From Prolixibacteraceae bacterium (GTDB lineage Bacteria; Bacteroidota; Bacteroidia; Bacteroidales; Prolixibacteraceae), in contig JAQUIJ010000013.1 in NCBI GenBank assembly GCA_028683385.1, positions 1 through 64,000 of the forward strand: a stretch of DNA of 64,000 bases, in the 5' to 3' direction. Position 1 is the stretch's first letter; the number at the start of each line of letters is the position of its first letter. Below are positions 9,222 to 17,449 of the stretch, one piece after another. Position numbers and translations under genes: made by a program. Under the pieces are notes generated by a model. That model saw only the letters and a list, made by a program, of their open reading frames with translations. It ran no database searches and was not told the origin of the DNA.

Positions 9222-9914
9222 ATGTCATATTACAGCGAACACGAAAAATTCCATGTTGCAGTCGACTCAATCATTTTTGGGTACGATGAAGAAGGACGCG
9301 AGTTAAAAGTGCTTCTGCTGAAAAGGAATTTTCAGCCGGCAAAAGGAGAATGGTCGCTAATGGGTGGTTTTCTGAAAAACAACGAAGGTGTTGACGAAGC
9401 TGCCAAACGTATTTTGAACCAACTCACTGGTCTTTCGGATGTGTACATGGAACAACTTTACACATTCGGCGAACTTAACCGCGACCCGGGAGCCCGCATT
9501 ATTTCGGTTGCTTATTTTGCATTGATCAAAATTAATGCGTCAGACCTTGAACTGGTAAAAACTCACGGTGCTACCTGGATTCCAATTTCAGCCATGCCAC
9601 AATTAATTTTTGACCATTCGGCCATGGTTGAACGTGCTCTTAAGAAAATTCAAGTTAGAGCTAGAACTCAGCCTATTGGGTTTGAGCTGCTTCCCGATAA
9701 ATTTACCATTCCGCAACTTCAGGGTTTATACGAAGCCATATACAGCAAAACACTCGACAAACGCAATTTTCGCCGGAAGCTTTTAGCCATGGATTTACTG
9801 GAAAAATTGGAAGAGAAAGAAAAAGAATCGTCACGCAAAGGAGCCTGGTACTACCGCTTCGATGCCAATAAATACCAGGATTTGTTGAAACGGGGATTTA
9901 ATTTTGAGTTATAA
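9222..9914 (+). CDS. Nudix-fold transcriptional regulator (NrtR/AraR type)
   Basis: Protein of 230 residues with an N-terminal Nudix fold (residues about 8-145) and a C-terminal winged helix (about 150-225, with DKRNFRRKLLAMDLL). The Nudix box is degenerate: Gly49, Glu55, Arg63 and Gly70 are kept, but the catalytic REUXEE glutamates are replaced (Ile64, Gln67, Leu68). This combination fits the NrtR/AraR group, in which the Nudix domain senses a nucleotide or sugar ligand and the winged helix binds DNA; the related AraR of Bacteroides controls arabinose genes. Here it lies 7 bp behind a lipid acyltransferase and no sugar or NAD genes are near, so ligand and targets are unknown. Confidence 0.85.
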   Translation: MSYYSEHEKFHVAVDSIIFGYDEEGRELKVLLLKRNFQPAKGEWSLMGGFLKNNEGVDEAAKRILNQLTGLSDVYMEQLYTFGELNRDPGARIISVAYFALIKINASDLELVKTHGATWIPISAMPQLIFDHSAMVERALKKIQVRARTQPIGFELLPDKFTIPQLQGLYEAIYSKTLDKRNFRRKLLAMDLLEKLEEKEKESSRKGAWYYRFDANKYQDLLKRGFNFEL

Positions 9915-9980
9915 AAGTCACAAGAGAATAGACATTTGATAATTGATTCAATAAAAATCTATCTACAACATTTAAAATGA

Positions 9981-10016
9981 AAAAGCCGCTTCCGAAGGAA
10001 TTCAGAAGCGGCTTTT
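9981..10016. terminator. Bidirectional terminator between the Nudix regulator and der
   Basis: AAAAGCCGCTTC (9981-9992) pairs perfectly with GAAGCGGCTTTT (10005-10016). A-runs on the left and T-runs on the right allow it to serve both convergent genes. Confidence 0.9.
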
Positions 10017-10021
10017 TTGTG

Positions 10022-11329
10022 CTATTTTTTTCGGATATAAATCTGAATTGGAACACCTGAGAAATTGAAGTTCTCGCGAATCTTATTTTCCAGATACCGG
10101 CGATAAGCTTCTTTCACATACTGCGGAAGATTGGCGAAGAAGGCGAAACTCGGTGTCTGGCTTGGCAACTGAGTTACATATTTTATCTTCACAAATTTTC
10201 CCTTGATTGATGGTGGCGGATAATCTTCGATGGCCTTCAGCATCACTTCGTTTAATTCAGAAGTTTTAATCTTTTTACTGCGATTTTCATATACTTCAAC
10301 CGATGTTTCCAGCGCTTTCAGGATGCGTTGTTTGGTTAGTGCAGATATGAACATGATCGGAACGTCAACAAAGGGGGCAATTCGCTCCTTAATCTGTTTC
10401 GTAAACTCGTTGGTACTTGCATTGTCTTTTTCAATCAAATCCCATTTGTTTACGAGAATAACCAACCCTTTTTTGTTGCGGTCAATCAAATGGAAGATAG
10501 AAACATCCTGAGCTTCCATACCACGAGTCGCATCAATAATTAAAATACAAACATCCGAATCTTCAATAGCCCGGATGGAGCGCATGGTTGAATAAAATTC
10601 AACATCTTCCTTCACTTTGGTGCGCTTGCGCAAACCGGCAGTATCGATCAGATAAAAGTCGTGTCCGAACTGATTATATCGGGTGTGAATGGCATCGCGG
10701 GTAGTTCCGGCAATATCGGTAACCATGTTGCGATCAACACCAATGAGTGCATTAATGAATGACGATTTGCCAACATTTGGTCGTCCAATAATGGCGAAAC
10801 GCGGAACATTTTCTTCAATTTCTTCAGGATCGTCTTTCGGAAATGTTTCAACAATGGCATCAAGTAACTCGCCGGTTCCACTGCCGGTCATCGACGAAAT
10901 GCAATACAATTCGCCAAGCCCGAGTGAATAAAATTCATGCGAATCAATGATTCTGGCATTGTTATCGACCTTATTTACAGCAATAAATACATTTTTCTTC
11001 GAGCGGCGAAGTACAGCGGCCACTTCTTCGTCCATATCGGTCACACCATTTTCAACGTCAACCACGAATAAAATCGCATCGGCTTCTTCGATGGCCAACA
11101 TCACTTGTTTCCGGATCTCGCCTTCAAAAATATCTTCTGAATTCACGGCATAACCACCGGTGTCAATGATCGAAAATTCGATCCCGTTCCAAACACCTTT
11201 TCCATACTGACGGTCGCGTGTTACTCCTGCTGATTCGTCAACTATGGCTTTTCTTGATTCGGTCATCCGGTTGAAAAGGGTTGATTTCCCAACATTTGGC
11301 CGACCTACAATTGCAATAATATTACTCAT
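10022..11329 (-). CDS. der: Der (EngA), double-domain ribosome assembly GTPase
   Basis: Essential GTPase for 50S subunit maturation, with two consecutive G domains and a C-terminal KH-like domain; 435 residues is standard. G1 motifs are GRPNVGKST (residues 8-16) and GRPNVGKSS near 183. DTGG and DTAGLR supply the G3 motifs, and NKVD and NKWD the G4 motifs. The C-terminal region [16 protein letters not shown] is typical of the KH-like domain. Transcription runs toward the shared terminator at 9981-10016. Confidence 0.98.
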   Translation of the reverse strand: MSNIIAIVGRPNVGKSTLFNRMTESRKAIVDESAGVTRDRQYGKGVWNGIEFSIIDTGGYAVNSEDIFEGEIRKQVMLAIEEADAILFVVDVENGVTDMDEEVAAVLRRSKKNVFIAVNKVDNNARIIDSHEFYSLGLGELYCISSMTGSGTGELLDAIVETFPKDDPEEIEENVPRFAIIGRPNVGKSSFINALIGVDRNMVTDIAGTTRDAIHTRYNQFGHDFYLIDTAGLRKRTKVKEDVEFYSTMRSIRAIEDSDVCILIIDATRGMEAQDVSIFHLIDRNKKGLVILVNKWDLIEKDNASTNEFTKQIKERIAPFVDVPIMFISALTKQRILKALETSVEVYENRSKKIKTSELNEVMLKAIEDYPPPSIKGKFVKIKYVTQLPSQTPSFAFFANLPQYVKEAYRRYLENKIRENFNFSGVPIQIYIRKK

Positions 11330-11631
11330 TTTTGTCTCCTATGTTCCTGAAAACAGGACTCTATCAATTATTTTTTTCGTTGTTCTAACTGCTGATCTAT
11401 GAAGAAAACTCCATTGATCAACATTTTTAAATGCGGCGCATACAATATTTGTGTTTCAATCAAAATCTGTGGATGCGCCTTGTTTTCTTTGCTATTTCTG
11501 ACCCTGGGTTCCGCTTCGCTTTACCCGGGGCTATTGATATTTAACCCTTTCAGGGTAAGCTCATATAAATTCTAGTTGCAATAATTTTCGCCGACAGGGA
11601 CTGAAAACTGCGACTGCAAACTGAACACGTG
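11330..11631. other. Intergenic region with a GC-rich palindromic element
   Basis: About 300 bp between der and era. The segment at about 11500-11557 is palindromic: GGGT and ACCC flank a CCGCTTCGCT loop, followed by CCCTTTCAGGG (11545-11555). It looks like a dispersed intergenic element, though only one copy occurs here. An open frame on the plus strand (11399-11575, 58 codons) crosses it; I do not consider it a gene. Confidence 0.4.
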
Positions 11632-12516
11632 CTATTCCATGTCGTATCCAAAGCCACCCAACGCCCGGTCTTTGTCGCGCCAGTCTTTATTTACCTTCAC
11701 AAATAACTGAAGGAAAACCTTTTTCTGAAAAAATTCTTCCATATCCAGACGGGCCTCCATTCCGACTCTTTTGAGTGCCTGTCCCTGATGTCCGATGATG
11801 ATTCCCTTCTGACTGTCGCGAGCCACATGAATCACACACATCAGGTTTAGTATTTTATCTTCTTCCTTGAATTGTTCCACTTCAACTTCCACGGAATAAG
11901 GAACTTCCTTGTCGTAGAACAGTAAAATCTTCTCGCGAATGATTTCACTGACAAAAAACCGTTCGTTGCGGTCGGTCATTTCGTCTTTCGGGAAATAAGC
12001 CGGACCTTCAGGAAGCAATTCCAAAATACGGTCGAATATAGGTGCTGTATTGAATTTTTCGGTTGCTGAAATGGCATACACATCGGCTAACGGGAGTTTT
12101 TCGCGCCAGTAATTGTACAACTCCATTACCTTTTCCTGAGTAGATAGGTCAATTTTATTAATCAACACAATTACAGCAGCTTCAGAACTTTTAATGCGCT
12201 CAACATATTCTTCATTCTTTCCGGGCGATTCAACCACATCAGTCACGTAAAGAATGATGTCGGCATCAATCAGCGCGGTATTCACAAATTTCATCATGGT
12301 TTCCTGAAGTTTGTAATTCGGCTTCAGGATTCCGGGTGTGTCGGAGTAAACAATCTGGAAATCATCGCCATTAACAATTCCTTTGATGCGGTGACGGGTG
12401 GTTTGCATTTTCGAGGTAATGATCGATAAACGCTCGCCCACCAGCACGTTCATGATGGTCGATTTCCCGACGTTGGGGTTTCCGATGATGTTTACAAATC
12501 CGGATTTATGTGCCAT
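11632..12516 (-). CDS. era: Era, 16S rRNA-binding GTPase
   Basis: Ras-like GTPase that binds the 3' end of 16S rRNA during 30S assembly. It has 294 residues, with G1 GNPNVGKST at residues 12-20, G3 DTPG near 59-62, G4 NKID near 120-123, and a C-terminal KH type-2 domain containing GIIIGHQGQALKRVG near 240-254. Lies upstream of der in the same orientation with a 300-bp gap. Confidence 0.98.
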   Translation of the reverse strand: MAHKSGFVNIIGNPNVGKSTIMNVLVGERLSIITSKMQTTRHRIKGIVNGDDFQIVYSDTPGILKPNYKLQETMMKFVNTALIDADIILYVTDVVESPGKNEEYVERIKSSEAAVIVLINKIDLSTQEKVMELYNYWREKLPLADVYAISATEKFNTAPIFDRILELLPEGPAYFPKDEMTDRNERFFVSEIIREKILLFYDKEVPYSVEVEVEQFKEEDKILNLMCVIHVARDSQKGIIIGHQGQALKRVGMEARLDMEEFFQKKVFLQLFVKVNKDWRDKDRALGGFGYDME

Positions 12517-12658
12517 TTATGTCTGAATGAAGGTTTTAAAAAATCTGCGCAAAGATAATCAATTAATTCTTTAAACAGCTAAACCCTCATTTCCAGCTTT
12601 CCGAATTAACACTAGACCAAATATTGACCTTTTGAGGTACTGGTTGATTTGTTTACTT

Positions 12659-13198
12659 TTAGTTTTCTAAAATTCCTTTTAGGTTATTCAGGCCATTTTG
12701 TAAATCCGGAGCAAGCATCTTTTCCATGTCGGTGAATAACAGCATCAGGTTCATCGGGTATTTCATTGTTCCACGAAAGCCCCATTTTACTTTCGTTACA
12801 TTTTCTGACGCCGATTCAAATGTCATGTAGGCAAAGTCCGTCGATTCAAAAGGTTTAATGAAATGAATTTCGTAGTCAATTCGGTTGCCTTCATCAATTT
12901 TAGTTATTTTTTGCTCACCTTTTCCCGCCATCGGATTTTCACTGTCCCAGGCAGAAACAAAACCAACCGTAGCATCTTCTCCACGGAATTCGGTTTTCAT
13001 AGCTGGATCGATTTTAGCCCATACACTGAACTGATTCTGGTTCTTCAGGTATTTCACGTAATCGAAAACTTCCTGTTTGGGCTTGTTGATGGTCACTTCA
13101 CGTTCAACAGCGTAATTGCCATTGATGAATAGTGGAATAATCAGAAGTAATAGAATTACAACAACCAATGCCAGGCCAATGATTTTGAGTGTTTTCAT
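12659..13198 (-). CDS. Membrane-anchored SRPBCC (START-like) domain protein
   Basis: Protein of 179 residues with one N-terminal membrane helix (residues 4-27) followed by a polyketide-cyclase/START-like fold. Recognisable features are YAVEREVTINKPKQEVFDYV at the start of the fold and the C-terminal amphipathic helix with GLNNLKGILE. These domains bind hydrophobic ligands; no catalytic role or ligand can be inferred. Stands alone between era and the ECF sigma pair. Confidence 0.75.
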   Translation of the reverse strand: MKTLKIIGLALVVVILLLLIIPLFINGNYAVEREVTINKPKQEVFDYVKYLKNQNQFSVWAKIDPAMKTEFRGEDATVGFVSAWDSENPMAGKGEQKITKIDEGNRIDYEIHFIKPFESTDFAYMTFESASENVTKVKWGFRGTMKYPMNLMLLFTDMEKMLAPDLQNGLNNLKGILEN

Positions 13199-13296
13199 AA
13201 AGTTGAGTTTAAGAATTATCGTTGATTTTCAGTAACAAAACTGCGATCTGAAAGGTTCAATGATTAACTCAACTGCGATATTTCTGAGAATAGACG

Positions 13297-13995
13297 CTAG
13301 TCCTCATTCGCTGATTCGTCTAACTCCTGAAGGGTTTCTTCGAGTTTGACCAGATATCTGCCGTAAAGTTTGTTGAATCCCCAGCGAAGAATGTAGAATG
13401 AGAAGGCAATCATTGGAACGATTATCAAAAGACTGACACCAATGATTTTAAGTGTTTGGATTGTAGTCATGTTGATGATTCCATCGCTTACAGCATCGGC
13501 TTTAAATTTGAGTCCCTGGTAAACTCCCGCAATGAAACTCACGATGATGTTTATCATGAAGATTACAACAGCAAGGTAAAACATTCGCCGATAAGTTATC
13601 AGTGTTTCACGAATTCCAAGCAACAGGTCTTTTAACTGAAGCTGAATTGAAAAACTCCTCTTTATTTTGATGTACCGGACTACGAAAAATAAATATGTAG
13701 TAATAATGAGCGTTGTTGAAAATACATCTATAGGGATGAGCCACTTAGGGTATTCTACGTCGCGGTAACCTATAGCGCTATAAAGATCAGACATGAATAT
13801 TGAATCAATTATGAGATAAATGATAAATAACAGCAAAACCCCCAGTCCAATCCGCATATTTCGGTCAATGCGGTCAACCAACGACTGAGTTCGGTTCCTT
13901 AATAATTCATGAATCGATTCCTTTCCGAGTCGATGTTTATCCATCTCCTGAGAAGAATACGTATCCCACGCCGATTTTAAATCTTTTATATCCAT
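13297..13995 (-). CDS. Membrane protein paired with ECF sigma factor (putative anti-sigma)
   Basis: Protein of 232 residues with a soluble N-terminus of about 45 residues (MDIKDLKSAWDTYSSQE...) and four predicted membrane helices near residues 48-68, 88-107, 137-160 and 185-205. Its ATG abuts the stop codon of the ECF sigma gene upstream, so the two are cotranscribed and probably coupled. In Bacteroidota such pairs commonly act as sigma/anti-sigma units, but no zinc-binding anti-sigma motif (HxxxCxxC) is visible here. The anti-sigma role is inference from position. Confidence 0.6.
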   Translation of the reverse strand: MDIKDLKSAWDTYSSQEMDKHRLGKESIHELLRNRTQSLVDRIDRNMRIGLGVLLLFIIYLIIDSIFMSDLYSAIGYRDVEYPKWLIPIDVFSTTLIITTYLFFVVRYIKIKRSFSIQLQLKDLLLGIRETLITYRRMFYLAVVIFMINIIVSFIAGVYQGLKFKADAVSDGIINMTTIQTLKIIGVSLLIIVPMIAFSFYILRWGFNKLYGRYLVKLEETLQELDESANED

Positions 13996-14484
13996 CTATT
14001 CTTCCGTATTCATTAACAACTTCAACTTCTTTTTTATGCGGTTCATCTTTACCCTGACGTAATTTTGGGTGATGCCCGTTATGTCTGCTATCTCTTCATA
14101 TTTTTTGTCTTCAAGGAACAACAGAATGATTGACTTTTCAATTCCGGTGAGCTGAGCAACTGCCCGATTCAGCATCTTGATTTGCTCTTCGGTCCGTGTG
14201 TCGTACATTTCCTCAACCAGTTGCATATTTTCGTACGAAATACCTGTTTTGTCGGGTTGGCGTTTGTCTTTCTTGAAACTTGTAATGGCAGTATTCAAGG
14301 CTACCCGGTACATCCAGGTCGAAAATTTCGACTCGCTGCGAAACGATGGATACGATTTCCACAATTGCACCAGAATTTCCTGAAATAAGTCACGACGGTC
14401 TTCTTCCAAATCGCAATAGATGGAACAAACCTTGTGAATGATTCCCTGGTTCTCGGTGATTATTTGTAAAAACTCCTTTTCCAA
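13996..14484 (-). CDS. ECF-type RNA polymerase sigma factor
   Basis: Sigma-70 family factor of 162 residues with only regions 2 and 4. Region 2 covers about residues 20-85 (DLFQEILVQLWKSYPSFR and FSTWMYRVALNTA). Region 4 spans about 105-158, with the helix-turn-helix KKYEEIADITGITQNYVRVKMNRI. The gene precedes a four-helix membrane protein with no gap, which suggests surface-stress or nutrient control through a membrane partner. Its regulon cannot be read from this window. Confidence 0.92.
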   Translation of the reverse strand: MEKEFLQIITENQGIIHKVCSIYCDLEEDRRDLFQEILVQLWKSYPSFRSESKFSTWMYRVALNTAITSFKKDKRQPDKTGISYENMQLVEEMYDTRTEEQIKMLNRAVAQLTGIEKSIILLFLEDKKYEEIADITGITQNYVRVKMNRIKKKLKLLMNTEE

Positions 14485-14522
14485 AGTTTTGCTATTAGTC
14501 TGCGAAAGTGAATTTCATTACA

Positions 14523-15365
14523 TTAACTCATTTTCAGAAAATTGATTTCCTGTGGAGTCAGAAAGCGATAACGGCCGCGGGGCAAATCCTTTTTTGTCAG
14601 CCCGGCAAACATGACCCGATCGAGCCTTTCGACATTGTAGCCGAGGTGATTAAAAATTCGGCGTACGATGCGGTTTTTTCCTGAATGGATTTCGATACCA
14701 ACCTGATTAGCATGGTCCGGATCGATCATCTGAATATCGTCGGCAGCAATAAATCCGTCTTCAAGTTCAATTCCTGCTTTTATTTTTTCAAGATCTTCCG
14801 GAAGAAAATCGGTATCGAGCTGAACGTGATATACTTTTTTCTTTTCGTAGCTGGGATGAGTCAATTTTTTAGCCAGTTCACCATCATTTGTAAAAAGCAG
14901 CACTCCGGTTGTTTGCATATCGAGTCGTCCAACCGGATAAATTCGTTCGGGGCAGGCATTCTGAACCAATTGCATTACCGTTCTTTCAGCATGAGGATCG
15001 TCAAGCGTAGTAACAAAGCCACGAGGTTTGTTGAGAAGCAGGTAAACTTTTCGCTCAGGATTAAGCTGACGGCCTTCAAAGCGGACATCATCATCGAGCG
15101 ATACTTTACGCCCGAGCTCGGTAACAACTTCTCCATTAATGGTTATTAATCCATCGCTGATAATTTTGTCGGCATCGCGCCGCGAACATACACCCGAATT
15201 CGAAATGTATTTATTCAGACGAATTAATCCGTCTCCGGCAGGTTCCTCTGCTTGCTGTTCTTTCTTTTTCAGAACTATTTTCTTTTTTGAAAACTCTTTC
15301 AATGGTAGATATTTAATATAATGAGTGTTTAATATCTTATCAACTAACAATTCCAACGGAGTCAT
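14523..15365 (-). CDS. rluB: RsuA/RluB-family 23S rRNA pseudouridine synthase
   Basis: Large-subunit pseudouridine synthase of the RsuA/RluB family. An S4 RNA-binding domain lies at about residues 47-95 (RLNKYISNSGVCSRRDAD), followed by the catalytic domain with GRLDMQTTGVLLFTNDG, where Asp is the catalytic residue. The first 45 residues are a Lys-rich leader. The only ATG (15365) lies at the edge of a dispersed repeat (15361-15423) with no ribosome site visible, so translation may begin at a later TTG such as the one before KEFSKKKIVL. Function is secure; start is not. Confidence 0.9.
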   Translation of the reverse strand: MTPLELLVDKILNTHYIKYLPLKEFSKKKIVLKKKEQQAEEPAGDGLIRLNKYISNSGVCSRRDADKIISDGLITINGEVVTELGRKVSLDDDVRFEGRQLNPERKVYLLLNKPRGFVTTLDDPHAERTVMQLVQNACPERIYPVGRLDMQTTGVLLFTNDGELAKKLTHPSYEKKKVYHVQLDTDFLPEDLEKIKAGIELEDGFIAADDIQMIDPDHANQVGIEIHSGKNRIVRRIFNHLGYNVERLDRVMFAGLTKKDLPRGRYRFLTPQEINFLKMS

Positions 15366-15423
15366 GCTGAACTTGTTTCAGCATCCCTTCATTAATAAGA
15401 CCCTGAAACAAGTTCAGGGTGAC
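15361..15423. repeat. Dispersed inverted repeat, family 1 (complete copy)
   Basis: Two head-to-head hairpins: ATGCTGAACTTGTTTCAGCAT at the left is a stem with an 8-bp arm, and ACCCTGAAACAAGTTCAGGGT at the right is its inverted relative. The ends read GTCA and TGAC. Related copies are at 18874-18960, 32045-32137 and 48045-48068. Confidence 0.75.
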
Positions 15424-15517
15424 TAGACGCAGACAACGGATTGTTGACAATGGACTAAAAGAACAATAAAATTCTTTGAATTTGAGGCAAATGTCGTAAT
15501 TTTTAGTGAAGTTTTGA

Positions 15518-16372
15518 CTAATGACCTTCAGCAAGGTAAACTTTGTACTGTTCTTTAATGATGTTGCGGACATCATATTCGTTGGTCATTTGGTTCAGTA
15601 ACCCTTTGCTGTTGATGTAGATCATGAAATTGTCGGCTTGGGCATTGTTTAATCCGGTTAATTGCATAACCAATTCTTTGTTGTAGAATTGGGAGATTAC
15701 TTCCCACTGTTTTTCAGAAACGATGGCCTTACGGGTTTCGCGTTTTTCGCGCTCACTCTTGCTTAAATGATATTGCAGGAAACTGGCAGGTGTGAAGAGA
15801 GCGGCAATTACAGGAGGCCTTTTGCTGTATGCATCACCCCGGAGTTCCGGAGCAATATCATTCTTTTTTGCTACCGGAACACCATCCATATTCACCTTTT
15901 TTTGTTGACCTGATACCGTTACGTCAGGAAGAGCAAAGCGAACAGGTTTTGCATAGATGATCAAAACGTTCATTTCGTTGTATTTTGCAGGTACGTGTGC
16001 GATGCTTTTTGAAAACCCTAATGACGAAACAGAAAGGCTGTCGATATTCAGCATATCCATCATAAATCGTCCCTGCAAGTCGGCGCTTATGGTGTTGTGA
16101 GTTCTTAGGTTTATTATAATTGCATTTGGTACCGGGGTCTCGTCTTCCAGATTCAATACCTGTCCTTTAAGCCGGATAGGCATCGGATCAACCTCATCTA
16201 CTGTTTGAGAAGAAACGGTTACACTGAGTAAGAGGAATATGAAAAGAAAAGCAACAGTGTTCATAACTGAAGAAAAGCGCAAAGATTTATTCTCAGCCCG
16301 GCATGTCCAATGGCCAGTCAAATTTTTCTGGTAGCACCTGTGTGGTGAGTATTTTTGTATAAATTGTTTCAT
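15518..16372 (-). CDS. Secreted carboxypeptidase-regulatory-like domain protein, paralogue B
   Basis: Uncharacterised exported protein. A signal peptide begins at the internal Met encoded at 16264 (MNTVAFLFIFLLLSVTVSS). The next 95 residues form a carboxypeptidase-regulatory-like beta-sandwich with LKGQVLNLEDETPVPNAII. The remainder is a helical region ending in LTGLNNAQADNFMIYINSKG. I place the start at 16372, because a perfect -7 box lies 19 bp before it, but 16264 is an equally reasonable start. The reading frame extends further upstream to 16492, overlapping the next gene, which is unlikely. It is a tandem paralogue of the gene at 16437-17243. Function unknown; no TonB-dependent receptor follows. 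Confidence 0.75.
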   Translation of the reverse strand: MKQFIQKYSPHRCYQKNLTGHWTCRAENKSLRFSSVMNTVAFLFIFLLLSVTVSSQTVDEVDPMPIRLKGQVLNLEDETPVPNAIIINLRTHNTISADLQGRFMMDMLNIDSLSVSSLGFSKSIAHVPAKYNEMNVLIIYAKPVRFALPDVTVSGQQKKVNMDGVPVAKKNDIAPELRGDAYSKRPPVIAALFTPASFLQYHLSKSEREKRETRKAIVSEKQWEVISQFYNKELVMQLTGLNNAQADNFMIYINSKGLLNQMTNEYDVRNIIKEQYKVYLAEGH

Positions 16373-16390
16373 GACTGCTTGGCTTTGGTA

Positions 16391-16398
16391 CAAAAGTA
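16391..16398 (-). promoter_or_regulatory. -7 box TACTTTTG for paralogue B
   Basis: The minus strand reads TACTTTTG, an exact TAnnTTTG match, 19 bp before the ATG at 16372. It suggests the two paralogues are separate transcription units. Confidence 0.45.
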
Positions 16399-16436
16399 TA
16401 AAAATCCAGATCAGAACTTGATTGCTGAAAACTGGA

Positions 16437-17243
16437 TTAGTGTCGTGTTTTACGGTATATCTCAAATTGTTCCAGAATAATAAAACTCGCATTTTCTTTT
16501 GTTGTCATTTGGTTGAATAATTGTTTGCTATTCATGAACATCATAAAATTGTCAGCCTCCGTAGCGTTCAAGCCTGTTAATTCCCTCACCAGATCTACAT
16601 TATAAATTTTCGAAACTTTAGCCCATTGCTTGTCGGATATCATCATATTTCTCATTTTTCGGCTGGGTTGTTCCTTGCCGTACAGAGGAATTTTTACGAA
16701 GCTGATTTGGTTTTGATAGGCTTTTTCTTCCGCTGATTTTTCCTGCATAAAGTCTTTTCGGAAATAAGGAGAAACTTCTATTTTTTCGACTTTCACAACT
16801 GGCTTTTGGTAGTTCCCATTGATATTGACATCGGGCAAAAGAAAACTTAATGGCCTGATATGAATAATCAACACATCAGAAACACTGTAGCTTGCCGGAA
16901 TTTCAATCGTCTGTTTGCTAAAACCGAGTGAACTAATTTCGAGGCTATCAGTAATTAAAGCGTTGATTGTGAATCGGCCTTCCAAATCGGCAGTTACGGC
17001 TTCTTTTGTTCGTTGGTTCGAAATAATCGCTTTTACTACCGGCGTTTCATCTTCCAGATTTAAAACCTGCCCCTTCAACAATGGTCGATAGTTTTCATCC
17101 TGCTTTTGGGCAAAAACTGATGAGCCAGAAAATACAAAAAACAATACAAAAGCATATAGACAAAACTTCTCCAGCGAAAAATGGATCAAATACACCATTG
17201 AAAAGTGCTGATGAGATACAGTTTTTTTGTTGCTATTGCTCAC
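16437..17243 (-). CDS. Secreted carboxypeptidase-regulatory-like domain protein, paralogue A
   Basis: Exported protein of 268 residues; the signal peptide is centred on residues 24-45 and ends in SGSSVFA. The mature part opens with a carboxypeptidase-regulatory-like domain (LLKGQVLNLEDETPVVKAII), followed by a region ending in ELTGLNATEADNFMMFMNSK. The same order and many of the same residues occur in the downstream gene, so the two arose by tandem duplication. An in-frame Met at residue 16 could be the true start. Such domains alone are found in surface or periplasmic Bacteroidota proteins; no function is assigned. Confidence 0.8.
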   Translation of the reverse strand: MSNSNKKTVSHQHFSMVYLIHFSLEKFCLYAFVLFFVFSGSSVFAQKQDENYRPLLKGQVLNLEDETPVVKAIISNQRTKEAVTADLEGRFTINALITDSLEISSLGFSKQTIEIPASYSVSDVLIIHIRPLSFLLPDVNINGNYQKPVVKVEKIEVSPYFRKDFMQEKSAEEKAYQNQISFVKIPLYGKEQPSRKMRNMMISDKQWAKVSKIYNVDLVRELTGLNATEADNFMMFMNSKQLFNQMTTKENASFIILEQFEIYRKTRH

Positions 17244-17286
17244 TTGAAAGTTGATTAGGAATCGTAATAGGTTAAAAACGTTGAAA

Positions 17287-17294
17287 CAAATTTA
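17287..17294 (-). promoter_or_regulatory. -7 box TAAATTTG for paralogue A
   Basis: Exact TAnnTTTG match on the minus strand, 44 bp before the ATG at 17243. Confidence 0.4.
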
Positions 17295-17449
17295 AGCAAT
17301 TGCTAACGACTATTTGTTTGAACTAACATTCATTAACTGTATTTAACAGACTTATACAACCAGAAATAAAGAAAAGGCGAAGGGGAAATCCAATTGTATT
17401 ATTTAACTTTAGTCAATAAATATCAGAACGATTATCAAAAGCATTCATT

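Noticed and set aside
11399-11575. 58-codon plus-strand open frame resembling a small secreted peptide (MKKTPLINIF...)
   Set aside because: Its second half is produced by the GC-rich palindromic element, it lies opposite der and era, and it has no promoter box. Probably a by-product of the element.
15518-16492. Start at 16492 for secreted paralogue B
   Set aside because: It overlaps the upstream paralogue by 56 bp and adds residues unlike a signal peptide; starts at 16372 or 16264 are better.
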